Assembly: GCA_037968815.1 (NCBI GenBank)
Contig: JBBKWF010000007.1
Location: 62,001-126,000 of the forward strand
Source: Pseudopedobacter sp037968815
Lineage (GTDB): Bacteria > Bacteroidota > Bacteroidia > Sphingobacteriales > Sphingobacteriaceae
Direction of reading: 5' to 3'
DNA length: 64,000 bases
The first letter of the stretch is position 1, and each line of letters opens with the position of its first letter. Of this stretch, positions 51,666 to 60,547 are shown in pieces. The position numbers and the translations under genes are program-made. The notes beneath the pieces are model-generated. The model was not told the DNA's origin, searched no databases, and saw nothing but the letters and a program-made list of their open reading frames with translations.

Positions 51666-53130
51666 AGATTTGGAAATTTTAAAAGACATATTGTACGGAG
51701 TAGCTTTAGAGCAAGTGGTAGGTTCTACTGATGTAGAAGTTGTCGCTGTGCAATTTGATTCCAGAAAAATCACTGAAAACACATTGTTTGTTGCCATTAA
51801 AGGCACTGTTGCTGATGGCCATTTATTTATTGATAAAGCAATTGAGCAAGGCGCAAATGTGATTGTATGTGAGCATTTCCCAGGTAAATTTTTTGATAAT
51901 GTTACCTATGTTAAAGTTGCAGACGCTGGTAAAGCTTTAGGTTTAATTGCCGCTAATTTTTACAATCATCCATCAAAAAAACTAAAACTAGTTGGAGTAA
52001 CCGGTACCAACGGAAAAACGACCGTTGCAACCCTTCTGTATAAGCTGTTTAGAGAATTAGGTTATAAAGTAGGTTTGATTTCTACTGTAGAAAACCAAAT
52101 TAATGACCAGGTTATACCATCAACACATACCACTCCAGATCCAATTGCGCTTAACGTTTTGTTAAACGATATGTTAGCAATGGGTTGCGATTATTGCTTT
52201 ATGGAGGTAAGTTCTCATGCCATTGCGCAACACCGTACAGAAGGTTTAACTTTTGCCGGTGGAATTTTTACCAACATCAGTCATGATCATTTAGACTTTC
52301 ATAAAACTTTTGATAATTACATTAAAGCTAAAAAAGCGTTTTTTGATGGCTTAACACGTTCTGCTTTTGCATTAACCAATCTAGACGATAAAAACGGAAT
52401 GGTCATGTTGCAAAACACTGTAGCAACTAAAAAAACTTATGGCTTAAAATCATTGGCTGATTTTAAAGCAAAAATTATTGAAAACCAGTTTTCAGGATTA
52501 CACCTAGATATTGATCATCAAGAAGTCTATTTCAAATTGGTAGGCAGTTTTAATGCTTCTAACTTATTAGCGACTTATGGTGCAGCTTTACTGTTAGATC
52601 AAGATAAAATAAAGGTATTAACGGTTTTAAGTCGTTTAAACGGAGCAGAAGGTAGGTTCGACTATGTGATTTCTCCAAACAAAGTAATTGGTATTGTTGA
52701 TTATGCACATACACCAGATGCTTTAGAAAATGTTTTAAGTACGATTGATAACATCAGGTCAAAAACCGAAACAGTAATTACAATTGTTGGTTGTGGAGGT
52801 AATAGAGATAAAACCAAACGTCCGTTAATGGCTAAAGTAGCCTGTGATTGGAGCGATAAGGTGATCTTAACTTCAGATAATCCACGTACAGAAAACCCAG
52901 AAACCATTATTCAAGATATGCAACCTGGGGTTTCGCCTGTAAATCAGAAAAAAGTACTTTCTATTACTGATAGAAAAGAGGCTATTAAAACCGCTTGTCA
53001 TTTAGCTAAACCAGGAGATATTATCCTTTTAGCCGGTAAAGGACATGAAAAATACCAAGAAGTAAACGGAGTGCGTAACCACTTTGATGATAAAGAGTTA
53101 CTGAACCAATTTTTTAATCAGTTAGGCTAG
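51652..53130 (+). CDS. murE: UDP-MurNAc-tripeptide synthetase MurE (non-ATG start)
   Basis: Up to 492 residues. It adds the third amino acid (probably meso-diaminopimelate, given the DNPRTENPE motif) to UDP-MurNAc-L-Ala-D-Glu. ATP site GVTGTNGKTTVATLL is near residue 114, and EVSSHAIAQHR and IVDYAHTPDALEN are conserved. There is no ATG at the start: candidates are TTG 51652, overlapping the ftsI stop by 14 bases, or TTG 51670, giving MEILKDILYG, the usual N-terminus. The second fits family alignments better; coordinates here give the longest form. Confidence 0.95.
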   Translation: MNYSKDLEILKDILYGVALEQVVGSTDVEVVAVQFDSRKITENTLFVAIKGTVADGHLFIDKAIEQGANVIVCEHFPGKFFDNVTYVKVADAGKALGLIAANFYNHPSKKLKLVGVTGTNGKTTVATLLYKLFRELGYKVGLISTVENQINDQVIPSTHTTPDPIALNVLLNDMLAMGCDYCFMEVSSHAIAQHRTEGLTFAGGIFTNISHDHLDFHKTFDNYIKAKKAFFDGLTRSAFALTNLDDKNGMVMLQNTVATKKTYGLKSLADFKAKIIENQFSGLHLDIDHQEVYFKLVGSFNASNLLATYGAALLLDQDKIKVLTVLSRLNGAEGRFDYVISPNKVIGIVDYAHTPDALENVLSTIDNIRSKTETVITIVGCGGNRDKTKRPLMAKVACDWSDKVILTSDNPRTENPETIIQDMQPGVSPVNQKKVLSITDRKEAIKTACHLAKPGDIILLAGKGHEKYQEVNGVRNHFDDKELLNQFFNQLG

Positions 53131-53141
53131 CTAAAAGAAAT

Positions 53142-54440
53142 ATGTTATATCATCTTTTTACATATTTAGATAAGATTTTCGATTTTCCGGGATCGAATTT
53201 ACTACAGTTTATCTCTTTTAGAGCTGCGCTTGCTATGATTTTGTCTTTGGTAATTACTACTGTTTACGGAAGCCGTTTAATTGAGTATTTAAGATATAAG
53301 CAGGTTGGTGAAACAGTAAGAAACCTAGGCTTGGAAGGTCAAGTGCAAAAGCAAGGAACCCCAACAATGGGAGGTTTAATCATTATTGCTGGTATTTTAA
53401 TTCCAACCTTTCTTTTGGCTCGCTTAGATAATATTTATGTGATTTTGATGATTGTTACCACCATCTGGATGGGTTGTATCGGTTTTCTGGACGATTACAT
53501 TAAAGTTTTTAGAAAAAATAAGGAAGGCTTAGCGGGCAGGTTTAAAATAGTAGGGCAGGTGGGTTTGTCTTTAATTATCGGTTGGACAATGTTTTTTCAC
53601 CCTGATATCTTGGTGCGCCAAACAGTAAGTGAAGTGCCATCGATTACCAAAAATCAACATATTCCAAAAGCCGGCTTAAAAGAAGAAATTATCACTAAAG
53701 AAGGAGATAAATTAATAAGAGTAGAAAAAAGTAATGGGGTGTATTATGCTAAAGATGTTAAATCAACCATTACCAATTTTCCATTCTACAAAAACAGTGA
53801 GTTTGATTACGCAAAAGTTTTAAAGTTTTTAGGAGACGACTACCAAAAATATGCTTTAGTTGTGTTCCTGCTTTTTGTAATTGTAATCATCACTGCGGTG
53901 TCAAACGGAGCAAATATTACCGATGGAATTGATGGTTTGGCAACAGGTACGTCTGCTATTATCGGGATTACTTTGGCGCTACTGGCTTATGTTTCTGGTA
54001 ACACCATCATTGCTGATTATTTAAAAATCATTTACATCCCTAATTCGGGAGAGCTGGTGATTTTTGCAGCAGCTTTTGTGGGTGCTTGTATCGGTTTTCT
54101 TTGGTACAACGCATATCCAGCTCAAGTTTTTATGGGTGATACAGGTAGTTTAACCATCGGCGGTATCATCGCTGTATTTGCAATTATGATCCGTAAAGAA
54201 TTGTTGATACCAATTTTATGCGGTGTTTTCTTAATAGAGAATCTATCGGTGATTTTGCAAGTGACCTGGTTTAAATATACTCGTAAAAAGTATGGCGAAG
54301 GCCGGCGTGTTTTCCTGATGGCGCCTTTACATCATCATTTTCAAAAGAAAGGTTACCACGAATCTAAGATTGTAAGTAGGTTTTGGATTGTAGGAATTAT
54401 ACTGGCAATTATCACCATAGTAACATTGAAATTAAGATAA
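53142..54440 (+). CDS. mraY: Phospho-MurNAc-pentapeptide transferase MraY
   Basis: 432 residues, ten-helix membrane enzyme making lipid I. Signature motifs: KQGTPTMGGLIIIAG, CIGFLDDYIKVFRKNKEGL (catalytic Asp pair), NGANITDGIDGLATGTSA and APLHHHFQKKGYHESKIV. It is about 70 residues longer than E. coli MraY because of an insertion around residues 165-230, between helices, a known feature of Bacteroidota MraY. It lies 11 bases after murE. Confidence 0.98.
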   Translation: MLYHLFTYLDKIFDFPGSNLLQFISFRAALAMILSLVITTVYGSRLIEYLRYKQVGETVRNLGLEGQVQKQGTPTMGGLIIIAGILIPTFLLARLDNIYVILMIVTTIWMGCIGFLDDYIKVFRKNKEGLAGRFKIVGQVGLSLIIGWTMFFHPDILVRQTVSEVPSITKNQHIPKAGLKEEIITKEGDKLIRVEKSNGVYYAKDVKSTITNFPFYKNSEFDYAKVLKFLGDDYQKYALVVFLLFVIVIITAVSNGANITDGIDGLATGTSAIIGITLALLAYVSGNTIIADYLKIIYIPNSGELVIFAAAFVGACIGFLWYNAYPAQVFMGDTGSLTIGGIIAVFAIMIRKELLIPILCGVFLIENLSVILQVTWFKYTRKKYGEGRRVFLMAPLHHHFQKKGYHESKIVSRFWIVGIILAIITIVTLKLR

Positions 54441-54447
54441 GTTATAG

Positions 54448-54482
54448 AATAAAGACACAAGAATAAAGACACAAGAATAAAG
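54448..54482 (+). repeat. Tandem 14-bp repeat before murD
   Basis: AATAAAGACACAAG occurs twice in direct tandem (54448-54461, 54462-54475) with a third partial copy (AATAAAG) to 54482. It lies between mraY and murD, an otherwise tightly packed operon. Confidence 0.8.
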
Positions 54483-54485
54483 AAA

Positions 54486-55877
54486 ATGACTAAGCAACAA
54501 AATATCCCAAATAGTATTCTTTCTCCTTCGGGGAAGGCTGGGATGAGGCTTGTTATTCTTGGCGCTGGTGAAAGTGGTGTAGGTGCGGCTATTCTAGCTC
54601 AGAAACACGGTTTTGATGTTTTTGTTTCTGATTTCGGAGTGATAAAAGATAAGTATCAGGCAGAGCTAAGTAAGTTCAACATACCGTTTGAATCTGAAAA
54701 GCATACTGAAGAACTTATCATAAACGCTGATTTGGTAGTTAAAAGTCCAGGCATTTCGGATAAGGTAACTATCATCAAAAAAATTAAAGAAAAAGGTGCT
54801 TCTGTTATTTCAGAAATTGAGTTTGCTGGCAGATATACGGATGCAAAGATGATTTGTATTACCGGTTCAAACGGTAAGTCAACTACCACAATGCTTACAT
54901 ACCACATTTTAAAAGAAGGTGGTTTAAACGTGGGCTTGGCAGGTAATATCGGTAGTAGTTTCGCTAGACAAGTGGCAGAACAAAACTTTGATATTTATGT
55001 ACTTGAACTAAGCAGTTTTATGCTTGATGATATGTACGAATTCAAAGCAGACATTGCTGTCTTATTAAACGTTACGCCTGACCATTTGGACAGGTACGAT
55101 TATAAAATGAGCAATTACGTAGCCTCAAAATTTAGGGTTGCTCAAAACCAAACAGCTGCAGATCATTTTATCTATTGTGATGATGATCCAGAAGTAAAAG
55201 CATTTATGGCTACGGCCGATATCAAAAGTCAACAACACCCATTTTCTATAGAACACCCAGTAGTAAACGGAGCATTTTTAAAATCAAATAATCTAATGAT
55301 AAACCTCACCAAATCGGATCAATTCGACATGACCATCAACGACTTAGCCTTACAAGGTAAGCACAATACCTACAATTCTATGGCTTCAGGGATAGTAGGT
55401 AAAATGCTAGAAATCAGAAATGAGTCTGTCCGCGAAAGCATGAGTAATTATAAAAATATTGCCCACAGATTAGAGTTTGTGGCTAATATTTCGGGAATTA
55501 CTTTCATTAACGATTCAAAGGCTACAAATGTTAACTCTGTTTGGTATGCTTTGGAAAGTATCAATACAGATGTAGTATTGATTATGGGTGGGATTGATAA
55601 AGGCAATGATTACCAAATGTTGGTTGATTTGGTAAAGGAAAAGGTGAAAGCTATTATTTGTTTAGGTAAAGATAATAAAGCTATTTACGAGGCTTTTGAA
55701 GATCATGTAGAGGTAATGGTAAATACGTTTTCTGCCAGAGAAGCGGTTGAAATAGCTTACCACGTTGCAAAAAAAGGAAGTACAGTTTTACTTTCACCAG
55801 CTTGCGCTAGTTTTGATTTATTTAATAGTTACGAAGATAGAGGTGACCAATTTAAAGCTGCGGTAAAGGAACTTTAA
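54486..55877 (+). CDS. murD: UDP-MurNAc-L-alanine:D-glutamate ligase MurD
   Basis: 463 residues from ATG 54486; ATG 54543 (MRLVILGAGESGVG) gives 444 residues and matches the usual start of the family better. It adds D-Glu to UDP-MurNAc-Ala. ATP motif GSNGKSTTTMLTYHIL is at about residue 127, followed by LNVTPDHLDRYDYKM, FINDSKATNVNSV and LSPACASFDLFNSYEDRG. The extra 19 N-terminal residues are encoded by a palindromic stretch (CCTTC GGG GAAGG at 54522-54534), which looks like intergenic repeat DNA rather than coding sequence. Confidence 0.97.
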   Translation: MTKQQNIPNSILSPSGKAGMRLVILGAGESGVGAAILAQKHGFDVFVSDFGVIKDKYQAELSKFNIPFESEKHTEELIINADLVVKSPGISDKVTIIKKIKEKGASVISEIEFAGRYTDAKMICITGSNGKSTTTMLTYHILKEGGLNVGLAGNIGSSFARQVAEQNFDIYVLELSSFMLDDMYEFKADIAVLLNVTPDHLDRYDYKMSNYVASKFRVAQNQTAADHFIYCDDDPEVKAFMATADIKSQQHPFSIEHPVVNGAFLKSNNLMINLTKSDQFDMTINDLALQGKHNTYNSMASGIVGKMLEIRNESVRESMSNYKNIAHRLEFVANISGITFINDSKATNVNSVWYALESINTDVVLIMGGIDKGNDYQMLVDLVKEKVKAIICLGKDNKAIYEAFEDHVEVMVNTFSAREAVEIAYHVAKKGSTVLLSPACASFDLFNSYEDRGDQFKAAVKEL

Positions 55878-55879
55878 AA

Positions 55880-57061
55880 ATGATACAAGCAATACTTGAC
55901 CATACAAAAGGCGACAGGTGGATATGGCTAATCATTATCCTACTTTCACTTATTTCTGTTTTAGCGGTTTATAGTGCCACTGGTACTTTAGCTTATAAAA
56001 GAGGAGTGGGTTCTGAGTCTTTAATGTTTAAACACTTTATGTTTATTGTGTTGGGTTTTGTGATGATTTACTTTGCGCATTTATTAGACTACCGATATTA
56101 TGCAGGTATTTCGAAAATTTTAATGGTTGTTACCATTCCGCTGTTACTTTATACGCTAGTTTTCGGAAGTACAGTGAATGATGCTAGCAGGTGGATTGCT
56201 ATCCCAGGAACAGGCTTAACTTTCCAAACTTCCGATTTAGCTAAACTGGCTTTAATTACCTATTTAGCCCGTACACTTACCAAAAAGCAAGTAAATATTA
56301 AAGACGTTAGAAAAGCTTTTATCCCAATTATGGGTTCGGTTTGTTTGGTGTTTATTTTAATTGGATTAGCAAATTTATCTACCGCATTAATGCTTTTTGG
56401 TGTAAGCATTTTGATTTTATTAATCGGTAGAATTAGCATGAAACAGATTGCCATAGTTTGTGTGGGTGGTGCTGCGCTACTAACTATATTGGTTTTATTT
56501 GGACCAAGAAGAGATACTTATAAATCTAGGGTTAAGGCATATTTTAATCCAGAGATGCAACATTCTGATAAAACCTTTCAGCAAGATCAAGCTAAAATAG
56601 CAATTGCAGCAGGTGGCGTTTTTGGTAAAGGTCCTGGTAATAGTACACAACGTAATTTTTTACCGCATCCATATTCCGATTTTATCTTCGCCATTATTGT
56701 GGAAGAGTACGGGATGTTTGGTGGTTTTATCATCGTTTTATTATACGTCATTTTGATGTATCGAATTATAAAAATAGTCACACAGGCTCCAAAAGCTTTT
56801 GGGGCATTATTGGCGGCAGGGCTTGGGTTTAGCTTAACCATTCAAGCACTGGCAAATATGGCCGTGGCAGTTAACTTATTCCCGGTAACGGGTGTCCCGC
56901 TTCCATTAGTGAGTATGGGAGGAACATCTATTTTATTTACAAGTATCGCATTCGGAATTATTTTATCCGTAAGTAAAGATATTGAGGATAGTAAAGCAGA
57001 AAGTGAAGCAAACGGAAAAGAAGAAAAAGTGATTGTCGGAGAAATTCCTGCAATGGCATAG
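55880..57061 (+). CDS. ftsW: SEDS peptidoglycan glycosyltransferase FtsW
   Basis: 393 residues, ten predicted transmembrane helices. It polymerises lipid II at the septum, partnered with FtsI. Motifs include WLIIILLSLISVLAVYSATG at the N-terminus, DASRWIAIPGTGLTFQTSDLAKLALI, GGVFGKGPGNSTQRNFLPH and the family-wide PVTGVPLPLVSMGGTSILF. Location between murD and murG supports FtsW rather than RodA. It starts 2 bases after murD. Confidence 0.95.
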   Translation: MIQAILDHTKGDRWIWLIIILLSLISVLAVYSATGTLAYKRGVGSESLMFKHFMFIVLGFVMIYFAHLLDYRYYAGISKILMVVTIPLLLYTLVFGSTVNDASRWIAIPGTGLTFQTSDLAKLALITYLARTLTKKQVNIKDVRKAFIPIMGSVCLVFILIGLANLSTALMLFGVSILILLIGRISMKQIAIVCVGGAALLTILVLFGPRRDTYKSRVKAYFNPEMQHSDKTFQQDQAKIAIAAGGVFGKGPGNSTQRNFLPHPYSDFIFAIIVEEYGMFGGFIIVLLYVILMYRIIKIVTQAPKAFGALLAAGLGFSLTIQALANMAVAVNLFPVTGVPLPLVSMGGTSILFTSIAFGIILSVSKDIEDSKAESEANGKEEKVIVGEIPAMA

Positions 57062-57138
57062 TAAGTATTAGTTTCGAGTATCAAGGTGCTTATAATGTGT
57101 TTAAAGTAAGTACCTAGTTAAAAAGTCGGCAGGTAACT

Positions 57139-57210
57139 CTAGCTACTTAATACTGATGACTAACTACTAAAAAAAGAAGAATCTAGCTACTTGATACTAG
57201 CTACCTAATA
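57139..57210 (+). repeat. Imperfect CTAGCTACTTRATA repeats between ftsW and murG
   Basis: CTAGCTACTTAATAC (57139-57153), CTAGCTACTTGATA (57183-57196) and CTAGCTACCTAATA (57197-57210) are near-identical words, the last two in direct tandem. The 158-base gap (57062-57219) is an unusual break in the dcw operon and otherwise has no gene. Confidence 0.75.
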
Positions 57211-57219
57211 TTAAAAAGA

Positions 57220-58320
57220 ATGGCAAAAAGAGTAATCATAAGTGGTGGCGGTACCGGAGGACATATCTTCCCGGCTATTGCTATTGCCAACGCTTTGAAA
57301 AGTCTGGATGCCGAAACAGAAATATTATTTGTTGGTGCCAACGGTCGCATGGAAATGGACAAAGTACCAGCAGCAGGTTACAAAATTGTAGGGTTAGATA
57401 TTCAGGGCTTTCAGAGAGATGGTTTGCTCAAGAATGTTTTTTTACCATTTAAGGTAATTGGTAGCGTATTAAAATCTTTGTCAATTATTAAAGATTTTAA
57501 ACCCGATGCAGTAGTAGGAGTCGGTGGTTATGCATCTGGTCCGTTACTTTACGCAGCGTCTTTAAAAGGTATTCCTTATTTGGTGCAAGAACAGAACTCA
57601 TATGCCGGAGTTACCAATAAGTTTTTAGGCAAAAGAGCGAAGAAGGTTTGTGTTGCTTTTGATAATATGGACCGCTTTTTTAAAGCTAGTAAGATAATTA
57701 AAACGGGTAATCCGGTAAGAGAAAGCGCTGTAGCTGTTGATGGAAAATTGGCAGAAGCACTCGAATATTTTGAGCTTGACCCTAACAAGAAAACCATATT
57801 AGTGGTTGGGGGTAGTTTAGGTGCTTTAACATTAAATAATAGCATTATGGCAGGTTTAGATATCTTTCAAAATGCGGGGGTACAAGTGATTTGGCAAACG
57901 GGTAGATATTACTATAAATCAATAATTGAGCGTTACGGAAACCAACCTAAAGATACCGGAATAAGAATTCACGAATTTTTAAACCGTATGGATTTGGCTT
58001 ATGCGGTTAGCGATTTAATAGTGTCAAGAGCCGGAGCGGGTACCATTGCAGAACTTTGCTTGGTAAACAAACCAGTTATTTTGGTGCCTTCGCCTAATGT
58101 TGCCGAAGACCATCAAACAAAAAATGCAAATGCATTGCTTATTAAAAATGCAGCAGTTTTAATTGCTGATAGGCATGCGGAGTCTGAGTTGGTGGAGCAG
58201 TCCATTAAAGTATTGGGCGATGAGAAACTTTGTGCAACACTAATAGAAAATATTAGAGAAATGGGCTTCGCTAATGCGGATAAAGTGATTGCGGACGAAG
58301 TAATAAAAATAGCGTTATAA
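57220..58320 (+). CDS. murG: UDP-GlcNAc:lipid I N-acetylglucosaminyltransferase MurG
   Basis: 366 residues, peripheral membrane GT28 enzyme making lipid II. Motifs: ISGGGTGGHIFPAIAIANAL (residues 6-25), VVGVGGYASGPLLYAA, LVQEQNSYAGVTNK, VVGGSLGALTLN and SRAGAGTIAELCLVNKPVILVP. The stop overlaps the murC ATG by one base. Confidence 0.98.
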   Translation: MAKRVIISGGGTGGHIFPAIAIANALKSLDAETEILFVGANGRMEMDKVPAAGYKIVGLDIQGFQRDGLLKNVFLPFKVIGSVLKSLSIIKDFKPDAVVGVGGYASGPLLYAASLKGIPYLVQEQNSYAGVTNKFLGKRAKKVCVAFDNMDRFFKASKIIKTGNPVRESAVAVDGKLAEALEYFELDPNKKTILVVGGSLGALTLNNSIMAGLDIFQNAGVQVIWQTGRYYYKSIIERYGNQPKDTGIRIHEFLNRMDLAYAVSDLIVSRAGAGTIAELCLVNKPVILVPSPNVAEDHQTKNANALLIKNAAVLIADRHAESELVEQSIKVLGDEKLCATLIENIREMGFANADKVIADEVIKIAL

Positions 58321-59678
58321 TGATAAACTTAACAGACATAAAGCAAGTTTACCTAATCGGCATCGGCGGAATTGGGATGAGTGGCTTGGCTCGTTATTTT
58401 TATCAAAAAGGTTTTGCAGTGAGCGGTTATGATAAAACCTCAACTGCACTTACACAAGCTTTAGAAGCAGAAGGAATTGCAATATCCTATAAAGATGATG
58501 CTTCTTTGATTCCTTCAGTTTTTCAAAGTAAGAATGAAGAAACCTTAATTATTTATACGCCAGCAATTCCAAAAGATAGTGTTGTTTTTAACCATTTTAA
58601 AGATGGTGGCTTTGATATTTATAAGCGTTCGCAAGTATTGGGTATTTTATCAAAAGACTCATTTACAATTGCAGTTGCGGGTACTCATGGTAAAACAACA
58701 ACCAGTAGTTTAATTGCTCATTTATTAGAAGTTGGCGGTGTTAAATGTTCAGCCTTTTTAGGTGGTATTTCTACCAATTATAACAGCAATTTGCTCATCG
58801 GCGAAAGCAATGTAATGGTGCTTGAAGCAGATGAGTATGATCGTTCATTTTTGACCTTACATCCAAATATTGCGGTAGTAACTTCAATGGATGCAGATCA
58901 TTTGGATATTTACGGAGCCGAGGAACAACTGCATGAATCGTTTAACCTATTTGTTAACCAAATAAAAGAAAACGGGAAGCTGATTTATAAAGAAGGTTTA
59001 CCATTGGATAAGGGGACAACCTACGGCATATCCAAATCGGCGCAAGCCAAAGCTTTAAACGTAAGGATTGAGAACCGTAAGTTTTACTTCGATTTTAAAA
59101 ATGAATTTACTCATTTAGAAAACTTAGAGCTCGGTTTACCGGGTCAGCATAATATTGAAAATGCAGTTGCTGCAATTGAGGTGGCTTTAGCTTTAGATAT
59201 TAATCCAGATTTAATCAGAGAAGGTTTAACATCTTTCAAAGGCGTAAAAAGACGCTTCGAGTATCAGGTGCAAACAGAAAGTAGTGTTTATATTGATGAT
59301 TATGCACATCATCCCGAAGAGCTAAAGGCCTGTTTTAAAGCGGTTCGTTCTTTATATCCGGATAAAAAAATGACGGTAGTTTTTCAGCCACATTTATTCT
59401 CTAGAACTCGAGATTTTTTAGATATTTTCGCTGAAATATTAGGCACTGCAGACGACCTACTTTTAATGGAGATTTACCCAGCAAGGGAATTGCCAATAGC
59501 AGGAATTACAAGTGCTTTTTTAGCAGATAAAATAAAGGGTTCAAACGTTACAGTTTGTAATCATCAATCGGCAATTAGCTTAATAAAAAACAAACAGCCC
59601 GAATTGTTGTTAACAGTTGGTGCAGGAGATATCGATACTTTGGTTTTACCTTTTAAAAAGATAATGACCGATGCTTAA
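58320..59678 (+). CDS. murC: UDP-MurNAc:L-alanine ligase MurC
   Basis: 452 residues. It starts peptide-stem synthesis by adding L-Ala. N-terminal IGIGGIGMSGLARYF binds the uridine nucleotide, AGTHGKTTTSSLIAHLL (about residue 120) is the ATP loop, then LEADEYDRSFL, DADHLDIYG and IDDYAHHPEELKA. Overlaps: one base with murG, eight bases with ftsQ. Confidence 0.98.
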   Translation: MINLTDIKQVYLIGIGGIGMSGLARYFYQKGFAVSGYDKTSTALTQALEAEGIAISYKDDASLIPSVFQSKNEETLIIYTPAIPKDSVVFNHFKDGGFDIYKRSQVLGILSKDSFTIAVAGTHGKTTTSSLIAHLLEVGGVKCSAFLGGISTNYNSNLLIGESNVMVLEADEYDRSFLTLHPNIAVVTSMDADHLDIYGAEEQLHESFNLFVNQIKENGKLIYKEGLPLDKGTTYGISKSAQAKALNVRIENRKFYFDFKNEFTHLENLELGLPGQHNIENAVAAIEVALALDINPDLIREGLTSFKGVKRRFEYQVQTESSVYIDDYAHHPEELKACFKAVRSLYPDKKMTVVFQPHLFSRTRDFLDIFAEILGTADDLLLMEIYPARELPIAGITSAFLADKIKGSNVTVCNHQSAISLIKNKQPELLLTVGAGDIDTLVLPFKKIMTDA

Positions 59679-60546
59679 AAAGATAAACTGGAGATTGGTT
59701 TTTAATGCGTTTGCTTGGGTTTTTAGCCTTAGTGCCTTGGTTGTGCTAATGGGCTTTATTGAAGTAAAAAAAGCAGAAACTACTTGTAAAAATGTGCAAG
59801 TGGTTTTGCCAGGTAACCAGTTCTTTATTGAACGGGCAGAAATTGATGAAATTTTAAAAGAAAACAACGGCTTGTTGGTTGGTAGAAGAATAAACAATAT
59901 CAATATTCAGGATTTGGAAGACCGTTTAAAAGCGAACCCATTTATTGAATACGCTAAAGTTTATGTGGATATGAATGGCATTATCCATACAGATGTTAAA
60001 CAGCGTGTACCAGTTTTAAGAGTTTTAAACATTGCCGGACAAGATTTTTATGTAGATAAAAACGGATTGAAAGTGCCTTTGTCTGATCATTTTACAGCTC
60101 GTGTTTTGGTCGCAAATGGTAAAATAACAGAAGGCTTTGCAGGTAAAGTGGATACTTTACGTACCAAGTTGGCTAAAGATTTGTTTTTAACGGCAAAATT
60201 CATCAGTCAGGATTCTTTATGGAACGATCAGATTGTGCAACTGTTTGTAAATGATGATAAAGACATGGAGTTAGTGCCAAGGGTGGGTAATCAAAAAATT
60301 ATTTTGGGCAATGCCGACTTATTGGAAGAAAAATTTAAAAACCTATTGGTGTTTTATAAAAAAGCAATACCAATGGTTGGCTGGGATACTTATAGTGCTA
60401 TCAACTTAAAGTTTAAAGGTCAAATAGTTTGCACCCGTATTGATTCTGGGCTGGTTAAGAAAAAACCGGTAGAGATTCAGCCGGACAGCACAAAACAAGA
60501 ACAACAAAATACAGAAATACAGGATTCAACAAAAAATATACTCTAA
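59671..60546 (+). CDS. ftsQ: Cell division protein FtsQ/DivIB
   Basis: 291 residues with one N-terminal transmembrane helix (about 7-27), a POTRA-like domain (VVLPGNQFFIERAEID, with ANPFIEYAKVYVDMNG) and the FtsQ beta-domain, ending in a Gln/Lys-rich tail (KKPVEIQPDSTKQEQQ). It links the FtsL-type protein and the FtsI/FtsW synthase in the divisome. The order murC-ftsQ-ftsA supports it; sequence conservation is weak as usual for FtsQ. Confidence 0.93.
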   Translation: MLKKINWRLVFNAFAWVFSLSALVVLMGFIEVKKAETTCKNVQVVLPGNQFFIERAEIDEILKENNGLLVGRRINNINIQDLEDRLKANPFIEYAKVYVDMNGIIHTDVKQRVPVLRVLNIAGQDFYVDKNGLKVPLSDHFTARVLVANGKITEGFAGKVDTLRTKLAKDLFLTAKFISQDSLWNDQIVQLFVNDDKDMELVPRVGNQKIILGNADLLEEKFKNLLVFYKKAIPMVGWDTYSAINLKFKGQIVCTRIDSGLVKKKPVEIQPDSTKQEQQNTEIQDSTKNIL

Positions 60547-60547
60547 C

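Noticed and set aside
58320..60546. Loss of ddl between murC and ftsQ as a deletion
   Set aside because: The absence of ddl (and of murF) from this position is usual for Bacteroidota dcw clusters, so it is not an anomaly.
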